Positions 34,468-47,800 of a stretch of DNA of 64,000 bases are shown here, one piece after another. The notes beneath the pieces were generated by a model. That model did no database searches and was not told the origin of the DNA. It worked only from the letters and a program-made list of their open reading frames with translations. Positions within the stretch are counted from its first letter, which is position 1; each line of letters opens with the position of its first letter. The position numbers and the translations under genes are program-made. The stretch is from Mya arenaria (lineage: Eukaryota > Mollusca > Bivalvia > Myida > Myidae), in contig NC_069136.1 of the NCBI RefSeq assembly GCF_026914265.1, forward strand, positions 18,717,715 to 18,781,714. The letters run 5' to 3'.

Positions 34468-35663
34468 AGTCTTATTTCACACAAAGGCGTTAAATGAAAT
34501 CAGAAAATGTAAAAACATGGAACACTTAAAGCAGAAAAGCTGTATCTCAAGGTTTACATGCAAAACTGAAGTAACTACCTGACTGTAATGAGTAGTTAGT
34601 TCATTCTTGCAGGCAATGCTCAATCTCAAACATATGCCAAACATTTGAGATCATGTAAAAATCCGTAATAAAAAGTCTGACTAATATTTCATAATACCTT
34701 GCAAACTATGTACATTAAGTTGTATATCAAATAATTAGCTTAAATCATTTTGTATATTCAAAGGGATGTTAACAAATTTTATTTTCTACTTAGGCCATAA
34801 AAAAATATTGTTTGTTTCTGGTCTCACTACTAATAAAATAGGGCAATAATTTGTTTCTCTGTTGGCAATTCTTTTTAGGGCAACTCCAGAAACTTCAAAC
34901 AAAACAATTTGTAATGCCCTTATCAAATACACTGATAAATAATTTAAAATATTGTTACAAGTATATCTCATAATACAATAGTTAAATATGTTTAAAATAT
35001 TGCATATTTAGGGTCTATACATGTAAAATCTTCCTGAAATTCATTTACGACAGATATACATGTATGGAAAAGTTTTTGTGTCAAATAGATCACACAATCT
35101 TAATGTCAACCAGAAATACAACCGCTGAAATCGCTTTCAAGATACATGTACACATATTTGATCAAATCACTCATGCATGTATACTTATGGACACAATACA
35201 TTGAACAATGCTTGTATACACCAGAAGCAGAAGTTTCATCATCTAATCTAGTTATCACAATATCCACCCCCTTTCAAAATGTATGAGCTCCCGTTTCTAT
35301 TACACCTTAAGGGAATCGCCACTTTGAAATCATTACTCATATTTCTATAAATCATCTTCAATTAGGCAATGTTATATAATGTATTCAGTACATATGTACA
35401 TGTATACTGTTATAAACATTAAAAGGAGATTCCCTGTTAACATTTTGAATACTGTAACTTTAAGTTGCACAATGTTTATCTAATGAGAGTTCAAAAAAAA
35501 GGTCATCAAACACACTTGGTATTTCTGGTTTGATGATAAAATTACAATTCCTACAAATAAATTCACACCATGTTTCCAATTTTGGCACTGCAACTTGCCC
35601 CAATTAGCAGATATGCAAATTTATTATCCTCTGAAATCTGGGATATTCTATTCTTAATATGAC
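34468..35663. other. Intergenic stretch downstream of FARP; nothing supported
   Basis: A/T-rich, probably including FARP 3'UTR and 3' flank. No inverted-repeat element, array or coding frame that I can support. Confidence 0.4.
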
Positions 35664-35875
35664 AAATGGTCCAATCAGACCTGGGTAGATCCTGTTACTA
35701 TAAATAATCCATGGTAGCGTCCAATCAGTGTTGGGCAATTTATGTTACTATAAATAATACATGTTAGCATCGAATAAGACCTGGATAGATCCTGTTACTA
35801 TAAATAATCCATGGTAGCATCCAATCATTGTTGGGTTATTTCTGTTACTATAAATAGTCCCTTTTTATTAACCAA
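35664..35875 (-). repeat. 50-bp tandem repeat at the FARP stop codon / 3'UTR
   Basis: CCAATCA-type blocks (plus strand) recur at 35671, 35721, 35771, 35821 and 35872, a 50-bp period, with TACTATAAATAATCCATGG between them. The last block contains the FARP TGA stop (35876-35878), so the stop context itself is part of the repeat unit. An AATAAA hexamer at 35864-35869 is only a few nt after the stop and is probably not the working signal. Confidence 0.7.
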
Positions 35876-38800
35876 TCAAGGCTGAGTACTGTCCATTCTG
35901 CTGAAGAGTCTTGTCCGCCTGGCCGAGCTTGTAGCACTATTGATCACCTCCATCCACCTGAAAATACCATATATTTCCTCACTTTCTTTTCTTTAATACT
36001 AAACAATTTTCTTTAATACTAAACAATCATACATGGAAGTTTTTGAAACTACACCAATTTTCTGCCTATCCAGTGCTCAAGAAAACATATGTAAATAACT
36101 AAAGCCTAGTAGTAGATTAGTATGAAAGACATTGAAAGTTGTTGCTGATAATTATGGCTTCATATCCTAACTTTTCAGTCAATATTGTCTCTGCCTATCA
36201 CACAAGATTATCCATATAGAAATACTAAAAACTTCATATTTGTATTAGTATTAGAGCAAATAAACAACACCACTTTTACTTACCTTTCAAAAGTGTACTG
36301 GCTCTCTGCGCGGAAGAAGTACACATGGTTTTTAAACTGGAGTTTAAACACATTGTCTTTGTGAATGGCATCCTCATCTTCTGATTGGCTGACAGCATAA
36401 CCTAGCAATGGCAGACTGGCCAGTGGGAAATCGTCCTGCAAAATAAACAATTTTCCTTATAATATACCATGAAGCAAATGGTGAAAATTGTTTTTTAAAC
36501 CTAATAGTACATAAATTCTCTATACATGTCTTAAATCTTATTGTATAGCAAATTATAAGCCTGGTTCAATTCCTAGCATGTGAGTTTGGTCAGTCCAACC
36601 AGACAAATGTAATTTTCCATGTATTCCGGTTTCCACCACAACACAAGACAACACTCTCGTGCAAAATCGTGCCAATGAGAGTGACTTAGTATAAGTTTTC
36701 ATAACTTTCTTCACAATCGTTATAACTTATAAAACTTATAATGTTTAATATTTATACTAACTAAGAAATATAATCACTTTATTGGTCAACTTATTGCTTG
36801 ATTGTCAACCATACCTGATATGTTTTATAGAAGTAAAGGCAGAAGTTCGTGAAGACGACCCACAGTTTTTGCCAGCCGTTGCTATTGTTGAACTTACGCA
36901 GCAGGTATCCACTCAACTGATTCTGTAATAGATCATGATTTGTATGCCTTAACTTTGGCATGATGTAATGTGACCTTGCAATGTCTTTATTTTACCCACA
37001 TATCATTTTGTATTAATATGTGATAGATATAAACAATTAAGAGATCATTATATACCTAATCATCATCGTTACCGTCCCAGTATGTTAAAATATTTTACTT
37101 AACTTTAAAAAGAAGTCATTGTTACACAAAGTGGCTATATTTACTATAAAAGCAAGTCAGATATGAGACTATATAGTGAACATTACAGTCTAACGTAAAC
37201 TGGATATTATTGCTCTCTTGTTATAACTTGTTTGTAATCATGTTTATTTATCTATGCGGTTGTACATGCTATGGGGATAATTTTGATGCTTATGCTTGTA
37301 TCTAAATAAATGTTCTGTTTCTGTTCATAATGCAGGAATAATAGTTAACATAAAAATATAAATCAGTATAAACTAACCTTGACAGCCTTCTCATGGTCTC
37401 GTCTGCTGACAGACGTGTTACGGTGCCAGCAGACATGCATTGTGGTATTGGCACGGTGCTGAATCTGCTTCTCCAGAGATGGGGGTGCTTCCCCATCATC
37501 TACCGAACCTAAGTCAGCAAATGGTTGAAATTAGTTCTAGAATAATTGATGATACAGATAACAAATTGGCGTTGTAGGCTCTGTGATGAATCTGTTTCTC
37601 TTGAGCTTGAGATTATTCACCATCATCTATCTGAACCTGTAAAGGCACTTTGTTGAAAGTAGTTAATACATAACATAGTATATGATAACTGGCAATTTAA
37701 ATATGTGAATCGTAGTGTAGGCGATAAGCTGAAGCACTTTCTCCAGAGATGGGGACTCTTCACCATTATGCACTGAAACCAGGTATCCGACAAATTTTCT
37801 GTCCAATTCTAATAGATAAATGAAATTTAAACGCAGAGTAAGCACATCATTAACTCTGCTGAATCTGCTTTTCCAGAGATGGAGGGGTCCCATCATCATC
37901 CACTAAACCCTACAGATTTGTTACTCAGACTTGTGATTAATGGCTGCTGAAGAAATGAAACCACTTCGGCGATCTGTTTTTGTGGTGTGCTTTAGGCTCC
38001 CAAAAGCAACTCCGAGTGTCAATACTAACAACATGCTGGGGTATGACATTCTCTCCTCCTGGCGGGACTTGGCCCCGGCTTTCAACTCATTCAGGTTGTA
38101 ATATCATAAAACCTTGTGAAATATAAAGCCACTTACTAGTTGAAGACTTGAGGCTGGGGTATGACATTCTCTCCTCCTGGCGGGACTTGGCCCCGGCTAT
38201 TGACTCATTCAGGTCCTCTACCCACTTGTCTTTTTCCTCCTGGGAGCTGGAAATTTTAAGATGTAATTGTATGATGTTGACATCACTTCCTTTCCTTTTT
38301 TTATCTCGAAAAGAAGGAGTAATGCCAAAACATTTAGATATGATTTTTTTTTTAAAACTACATGTTTGTGTGATTTTTATATATTATTTTGTATACATAA
38401 TTGAGTATGTACAACAAGTGTATCAATATCTTACCTGGCAGCTACCAGAATGCACTTGTTTCCCCCATATATGGCAAAACTGTTGGCATCAGCCATCTTG
38501 GCGTGGTCTGACTCCTCAATCTGGGAAATACATACATGAACATTCATTTTAAGGAATTAAAGCAAAAAATTTATATCTATTTTTTCTATCATTACTTATA
38601 ACATTTTCACTCTCTGTTTTTTCAGAAAATGTACATAACTTTTACTCAAAAACAAATATCACACACACTTTAAATGATGCACCTGTATATGTGAAAAGAA
38701 TTCATCTTGCTACCTCACAAAACAGTTTTAATGCTCGCAAGTCAAGATCTGAAATTCTCCATAAAGAAATACAAGCATGTTTTCCGCTTATTAATTTATC

Positions 38801-41800
38801 CAATTTTAGATCAAGAAGCTACTTTGACCTTGGACCTGTAGATTTAGGTCATAGTTTTGTTGTGGTGAACATTTGTGCCAAATTTTGGTTAATCATTTCA
38901 TATGTTTGAGAGCTAATGCCAGCACTAAGAAACAAGTAATTTAAAGCAAAACAAATCTTCTACTCCACCCCACCAAATTGTAAATAGATCAACCATTTCT
39001 GCTAATGCTTTTAAAGCTTTTCAGCACTCTTTTATGTTTTTTGTCCATATCCTATAACCATCAAAATAATTCACATAAATCAAAGAAAATCAAAACAAAT
39101 ATTTCAAGATATACTCACAATCATTCCACGCAGAGGAACCTGTCCATGAACCTTGAACTGCATGTGTTGTGTGGCTGTCCTACTAGTGTACACCAGCATA
39201 TCCGTGAACTGAAATGTATCATACATCTCTATACTGCATTGAAACAGGGACAAACTCTGAGGTAAAAATGTACTATGTTAAATGGTATAAATTCAAATGT
39301 CAAAAGCATGGCTACATGTTAATTACTCAACTGATGTCAACATTAACTTACCAGGAAGAACATTCTCTGCTGGTAGCCTTTCCTGGAAAACTTCTGTAGA
39401 CACCCTTCTCGGATAAACTCCTGAAATACATACATATATGTAATGGTATAGTTATTAAGTGTTTAGGCAGATTAACATGACATGTGAATCATGTTTGTCT
39501 AGTAAATAAAAATTTATGTTAGTACTCGCCAATTTTCGTGTATTTTTTGAACTAGCAAAAACAATAAATTTTCATAACTCCTTCATTTTTTGGCAAGAGT
39601 TATGAACCTTTTCCTAAGAGTTATTACTGTCAAGTGGTATCAATTTCAACATGCATATTTGATTAGATGTAAATGTTCTTAATATCCCATATTGTTACCA
39701 TATTGCTTTTAAAACAACCCCTACTCATGTTACTAAGGCTATAAAAAAACAAACCTTTTTTGCTCGAAAAACAGTTGAGAAAAAAAGATGCCATTTTAAC
39801 ATTGCAGGTACAATTGTAAAGTATAAGCAATTTATTATGATCCAACGTTGTGCCGGAATGCCAAGGATTTCTGCATCAAGGTGGATGATGTCACTGATGT
39901 TAATGTCAGTTTTTCAAACATCAGTATATAAATGCTATATCTCATTGCTAAAATATGGAAATAAACGTTCAACTATCAACTACTGTTGTTCTCAATTTGA
40001 GACGCAAATTATTCTAGGCATACATACCCTGTCAGGATGGACAAGGTTTTCAAGGCCGACCAGATCACGCTGGAGCTCCATTAGTTTCTGAAGGTTCTCC
40101 TGCAATGTACATGAGAAAAAAATGTAGAACATTTAAATTTGTACGATCATTTGTTTTAATTCTTTTATTTTTGATTTTAATTAGATATACTTAAAACGAA
40201 TAGTTTGGCTGCAAAGATTTCTCCAGTCTTATTAAGATTGCAAGATAAAACTTTAATTCGATTTCTGGCAACCATTTAGTTTTCAATTACAATTCGAGAT
40301 CTTATGATATTTTGTGGTATGCTTTTTGATAAAGATTTCCCATTGTCGGATTCCCCTCAAACCTTTCTATGCTTCGTTGCGTGTAGTGGGTGATTTGGCT
40401 AAGAAAATTTCTTTATCATGAATAATGAGGCATTTTTGTTGGCTCCACAAACATGTTTTTTGTAGAAAAAGTACTCTGGCTAAAACTCGATTAAAACTTG
40501 GTCCACCAGACCACTACAATTTAAAAAAAACAAAAACACTTAGACCATTCGCCTACAGGGACAACTGACAACACTGGGTTATTGAAGAGTGTTTAATTTC
40601 AACATGCGGTTTCATTGGAAGATGAGTTGTCTCCCTGCCTCAAGCATATAAACGAAATTATGCTAGTCAATTTTCCCACGGTATGTATGAAGTGTAACGA
40701 AACAAGGTACTGTAGTTGCTGACTATAAAGATTCCCATGCACTTACCATGCCTTTTCTCTGAGAGCGGTAAGTTTGAGCAAGCTCAACCAACTTGGTAAG
40801 GGTAGCTGAAAACACACACATTTTTTTTATTAGGCTATATGTAAGAACGTTGTCATCATTGGGGAATGGTGTTAAAGTAATCTTCTGTATAAAGCTTTAA
40901 AGGTTTTTAACTACATATTAAAAAACAAACTTTTTTTTACCAACAGACTTCAAAAATGGTATTTTTATGAACAAACTTCAAACATTTTAAGCAAATAAAA
41001 AAACTGAGTTAAACATTAAATGAAGTTTCTTTTTTAAATTGATTTTTTTTTTTAAATTATACAATGCCACACAATACTTTCTCCTATGGCACAAAATATT
41101 GGGGAATAATGACTTCTGTACAAATTTGAAAAATCTCACAACGTTCACAATGCTGACTAATGAGATTTGGAATTATTTACAGAAAAACAATCTGTTTTTA
41201 AATACATGCACACTCCTTGGAAATCCTTTAACCAGACAAAAACAATGTCTGATAAATTTAACACCAGAATTTGAGAAGTTGCTACATTTTCCCAACTGAG
41301 ACTAATACATGTCAGAAATAAGAGCCCTTTGTCAACAATTTTCTCCAATTACGCCTAAATGTACTGAATTTTTTTAATACCATATATTTTGTTGAACTCC
41401 ATTTTTGCTTAAGAAAACTACAATTTCATCCCCTTCAGTTTATAATGTCCTCTTCCAACAATTTCCAAGGACAAAACTATCATTTAAGGAAAATTGTCCT
41501 TTTTACCAGACAAAACACTTGTACTATAATAAGATCTTCCCATTGTGAGCTTTATTACACTTAATTTAAATACAAATGAGCGTTACCATGGCAATCCATG
41601 TAGTCTGGGTGAGCCTTGGAATAGTGCCGCGTAAGACCTGGGGAGTGGAAGTATAAGGGCGTAAATAAAGTACATACAAATCAATGACAGTTAAACAAGA
41701 GGAACAAAACAAAATATTTCTTTAAGTTTTGTTCCATTGAAATAATATACAAAAAACAAAAAATCTTTTTTAAATCTCAGATTTCTATTTTAATTGCCTA

Positions 41801-44800
41801 TGAAGGCAAATGAGATAAATGGATTTGTCTGAAATGATTCAAACAAGTATACAAAAAGAATTACTCCACAAGTCAGGTATATATAAATCACTTTCTAATA
41901 GTGCTTTCTTTTTCATCATTGAAGAAACAATAGTCTTCCACATAAGCCGTAAATAAAGGAAGGCAGATCCATTCTCTGCACAAATATAGAATTATATGCG
42001 ACATCAGGGTTACTGCAGTTTTACCTTAGCTTATTCAAAAATTTGAAATGTATTCACATTTGCACCATCAGGGCGACATCAGTTATTCTTTATGCTAAAG
42101 CAGGACTTTGTAATGTAGACATACTCTACCATTTACAGAGCTACTAGAGTTTTACTTTGATTAAGCAGGAGTATGTATTATGCAGACATTCCCTTAATAT
42201 ATTTTACAAATGCAATATCAGGGCTACTGCAGTTTCACATTTGATCAAGCAGGAATATGTAATACAGACATGCCCTTATTTATTTTACATTTGCAACATC
42301 AGGGCTTCTACAGTTTTACTTTTGGTCAAGCTTGAGTATGAAATGCAGACATGCCCTAATAAATTTTACATATGCAACATCAGGATTTTACATATGCAAC
42401 ATCAGGGCTGAAAAGATCACAACGATACGATGATACCATCGGGATCACTCAGGCGCTCATAAAGGCAGTAGAATTAGTCGAAAAGACCTGTGTATGGCGA
42501 AATTTTGGCGATAGTGTGTATATTTTTAATCGGATTTCTGCTTCAATTTGGAATAACTGGTAAGATTGTTGTGTCATTTCGATGTAAAAATGATTAATCT
42601 TTGCGCAGAACGCTGTGATATGCTTAGGATTGGTATATTTGCCATAAAATTCATGTCTGAACTGGACGTGTACCGTTTTCATGACGAATTGTGTTTTGAA
42701 GAGTTTCTTCTCTTGTCAATTATATAACACCAGTGGATGTTTTTATTTTATAGAAAGTTGCAAAATCGTCGATTAATCATGTTTAATAGTTAAATTGTGT
42801 TACATGACGTGTTAAGCAGCCCATAAAATGTTGTATTTTTTTATTTTCAGTGTCAAGACTGAGGCCACACGCAACTATTAAAAGTAAGCCAGGGGCAGCT
42901 GTTGGGATCTGCATCATACATTCAAGTCTCTGTGGTAATATTTACATATGCACCATCAGGGCTACAGATGTTCTACTTACGCTCAAGCAGGAGTTTGTAA
43001 TGTAGAAGCCTCTGTCCTGGTTTCAGAAGGAAAGTATTCAGGGGCAGATAACACACTTTCTGTGACTCAAACTCCTTGTAGACAAAGTCAAAGTCTCGAT
43101 TGGTGCGCATGGCTTTATCCAGCTCCATCAAAATATCATCCTGATGTTCTAGGTAGTTCATGTAGGGCTAAAAACAAATGGATACAATGTACCAGACCAA
43201 AGGTAATACTTACATTAATCAAGTTTTTATTCATAGCTACACTGCTTAGTGGCTACTGAGACATGCAAGTGGTTTGCATACAGCCAAGTTGAAAGCAGGT
43301 CATAAATTGCATTATTATACCTCACTTCTATTAAACATATAGTAAAAACACCAGGGCAATATGTTTGACTATTCTCAAATACTGCTCTGCTGTTCTGTTA
43401 CCCTCTGATGTCAAGAAAGTTCTTGTTCGGTATAATAAAATATTGGTCTTGGTTGACAGAAATGAACTCCGGTTGACCAAATGTACTGTTAACCTCAAGG
43501 CAGTCAATAATTATATAAAAAATTATTCAGTAAGAATGAGAAATACTGGGCCGATAATTCAGAACTTTGTTAAAGTTAACAACATCATTTACGACAGCGT
43601 TGTTAACTTTCAAATGGTTACTGCTCTGGAAGTTAAATGGATACACCTGTAATCTGCAGTTTTCTTAAGAATATTTAAGACGATTTGTTTCAAGCATTCT
43701 TGTTTTATTTGAATACGTCATAAAATATTTCACATCACTGTTATTAATCACTTTAACAAATTTCTGAACAATTGGCCCATTGATATCTAAACAATCACTC
43801 AGTCAAAAGAAATTTACGAAAGATTATTTTTTATAGAGTGAACCTACCCCAAGTGAAGTCAGGAAAGAGTTGACCATGATGTCCCCAATACGCTGGTAGT
43901 CACCGTTAAGATGGGCATTAGATTTCCCCTCCCACATTGTGAGCCTTTGTTCAACCTCGCGGAGAAATCCCAAGTGGAAATTGTAGATCGGTTCCAGCAG
44001 GGAAAATAGGTCGTTGAGAAACGGTGGCACATCATCACCCTTTACAGCATTTTTAAACCACTGTAATGCAGATAATTTTTATTAGCTTAATATGCAATTG
44101 TAGGTTCATCTCAATTTTAAAACCATTGAAAGCATATGATATTGAGGATTGTTTCATGTAGGTTTTTCAAAAATGGCGGCTGAGGTCACACGATTGTGTG
44201 AATTTTATATAACATTTCATGTTCAGCATTTGAAAGGATCAATAGGAAAAATGGGTAACTAAGAAATGTTGGCATAACATAGGGAAAATGGGTAACTAAG
44301 AAATGTTGGCATAACATAGGGAAAATGGTTAACTAAGAAATGTTGGCATAACATAGGGAAAATGGGTACAAAGAAATGTTGGCATAACATAGGGAAAATG
44401 GGTAACAAAGAAATGTTGGCATAACATAGGGAAATTTGGTGTCTTAAGCACCACTTGAAGGGTGGTATAACATAGGAAAAATGGAAAACAATGAAATGGT
44501 GGTATAACATAGGGAAATTTGGAAACTAAGAAATGGTGTCATTACATCGGGAATTTGGGTAACTAAGAAATAGTGGCATTACATAAGGACATTGGGAAAC
44601 TAAGAAATGGTGGCATAACATAGGGAAATTGGTAAACTAAGAAATGGTGGCATAACATAGGGAAATTGGTAAACTAAGAAATGGTGGCATAACATAGGGA
44701 AATTGGTAAACTAAGAAATGGTGGCATTACATAGGGAAATTGGGAAACTAAGAAATGGTGGCATAACATAGGGAAATTGGGAAACTAAGAAATGGTGGCA

Positions 44801-47800
44801 TTACAAAGGGAAATTGGGAAACTAAGAAATGGTGGCATAACATAGGGAAAATGGGAAACTAAGAAATGGTGGCATTACATAGGGAAATTTGGAAACTAAG
44901 AAATGGTGGCATTACATCGGGAATTTGGGTAACTAAGAAATAGTGGCATTACATAGGGAAATTGGGAAACTAAGAAATGGTGGCATAACATAGGGAAATT
45001 GGGAAACTAAGAAATGGTGGCATTACAAAGGGAAATTGGGAAACTAAGAAATGGTGGCATAACATAGGGAAATTGGGAAACTAAGAAATGGTGGCATTAC
45101 AAAGGGAAATTGGGAAACTAAGAAATGGTGGCATAACATAGGGAAAATGGGAAACTAAGAAATGGTGGCATTACATAGGGAAATTTGGAAACTAAGAAAT
45201 AGTGCCATTACATCGGGAAATTGGGAAACTAAGAAATGGTGGCATAAGATAAATTAAGAAACTAAGAAATGGTGGCATTACATAAATTGGGTAACTAAGA
45301 AATAGTGGCATTACATGAGGAAATTTGGTAACTAAGAAATGGCTGCCAAGCATTTCCCTGACAGCAGTCTTTAACTACTGCAAAAATGTACCATTTAATT
45401 TAATAAGATTTTAAATTTAACATATTCTGGTAAGGCATGATTTCTCCACATGTTGATAATACAATACAATATCATTTTTTTTTGTTGTATAAAAATGCCA
45501 ATAATACACAAAATTAAACTATACAAGTTTCTTAGAGACTTTTATCTTAAATAACGAGCGTCAATTTATTCCCACTCAATTCCCACTCAATTTCATCCAT
45601 GTCGTTCACAATCACCATTATTGAAAACACTCCTTTGCTGATGAATTGCATTTCTTATCATCAAAGCAATATCATTTATTGGAATTCATTCTTTTTTAAA
45701 CAAGAACAGAATGAATCTTAAATATCTCACCACAATGATGACTTCAAGATCCTTCTTGTACGTGCGTTCTGTCATCAGCAATTCCTTGGCAATGTAATAG
45801 GCTTTGTCCACTGGGTACTTCTGAAAGATTGAATATTTCCTTTTAAAGAAAGAATAAAAACTCATATTTACTCTTATTGAGCAAGCATTATATAGACTTA
45901 AAAATGCTTCATTTTAAATCTTTCTTGAGCAAGCTTCATGTTAACTCTTACTTGAGCAAGCTTAATGTTTAATCTTTCTTGAGCAAGCTTCATGCGTTCT
46001 CTTACTTGAGCAAGCCTCATGTGTACTCTTACCTCAGCAAGCTTCATGTTGACCCTTACTTGAGCAAGCTTCATATTAACTCTAAGTTGAGCAAACTTTA
46101 TGTTAACTCTTACTGAGCAACCTTATGTTTAATCTTACTTGAGCAAGCTTCATACAAACTCTTACTTAAGTAAAGCTTCACATGTACTCTTACTTGAGTA
46201 TGCTTTATGTTTACTCTTTAATGCAAACTTTGTATTTTCTCTTAATTGAGTAAGCTTTATGTTGAATCTTTTTTGAGCAAAAAATAACTCATTCATGTGC
46301 AAGCTCTATGTTTACTTGAGAAAGCTTTAAACTAACTGTATTATATGAAATTTCATAACTCATGGCTTTATTACACCAATCATTTTTTGAGAGGAATTTA
46401 AAAGTCATGTTATTTTTTCAAAGTAAGTCTAATTTAACTCGACAGAAGCTAAGTTGAGTGAGTGTTTTTTTTCTTATCTGTTGTATTTGGTTACCCACCT
46501 TGCTCTTGCGTTTATCGCCACCGGAGTCATCTGATCGCGTCTCTGATAGCGTGCTTATGTTGCTGGTGATACCACTCACATTTGACCTGCGAAATAAACA
46601 ACATCCTGTTTAAATATGTTTTCTTATCAAAGGCTTAAACTAGGCTTTTAAGCACAAAAATCTTGGGGAATGTTATGTAAGTAGAATGCTTATAGGGAGG
46701 ATGGCAGAAGAGCAATACTTCCCTAAGCAAAAACCAAAGTTTCAAAATGCCCTTTCAATAAAACAGAAATAGCTACCCAATAAAAAAGAGCTCAAGAAGT
46801 AAATTGTGGTTTTAATAGTGAAGGTCAGCAAAATACTCTCGCCACTGGGAACTCAAGAGGAATCTTTTGTTATGTACTGTTGCATAGGACTTGGCTGGAA
46901 AGTGCCCTTGATATTCAATGAAACTCCCTCATCAAGGCAACACAGAATCATATAAAAATTATTTAGGACAAACTCCTCACCTCATGTCGATCTGAGGGGT
47001 AGAATGAGCTGACCCAGAGCCGTTGTCCATAAGCGAAAGCTCCAGACTCGTGTCGTGCTCCAGGGGTAGGGGAGGGGGTGGTGGAGGATAGTAGTCCCCT
47101 GACATCTCGATGGTAGACTCCTTCACCTCGACTAGCTCAGCCCTCTGTGGCACTGGGGCATTCTGGGTAACTGGAGCTGAAGTATCTGTAGAAATTATGG
47201 AAAAGTATTGAATTATGGGTAACTGAGATTGTGGTATATTTATAATTATGGGAAAATTACGATTGTGTATATTATTGAGTGGTTAGTAGGAAATTGTTGA
47301 ATTGGGAAGAACTTTCAAACTATGGGAAATTGCATGTGTTGAATTGTCAATCCTTTTGGGAAATTGTTGATCCATTTGTAAAAGTTGGATATTATTGATT
47401 TTTTGTTGAGTTTTTGTATCATTGGAAGTATGGAAATTTACTTAAAAATGGATGCTTTTGGCATGATGAGATTTTCTTGCATTGTGGGTACCTGTGGGAA
47501 CTGTTGAATTATGGGAAAATGATGTGATTTTACAATTTGGAACTGGTAAATAGTATAATATAATATATAATAACTAGGGATGGAAGCGAATATCCGAGTA
47601 TCCGGATATCACGCAAGTATTCGGATACCAAAATGGGTATTCGAATATTCGTTAAGAATTAAAATTTCAGTGAAATAGCTTAGCAGAGACAAACCAATTG
47701 TTATAGAACTTTTCAGATGAAATATTTCAGGTGATCAACAGTGTCTGTCGCGAAGTGGGTATGTGTCACAAATCGTCTGCTAACTGGGTGTTTGCACAAG

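Noticed and set aside
35864..35869. AATAAA as the FARP poly(A) signal
   Set aside because: It is only about seven nt after the stop codon; the real signal is probably further downstream in the AT-rich flank, which I could not fix.
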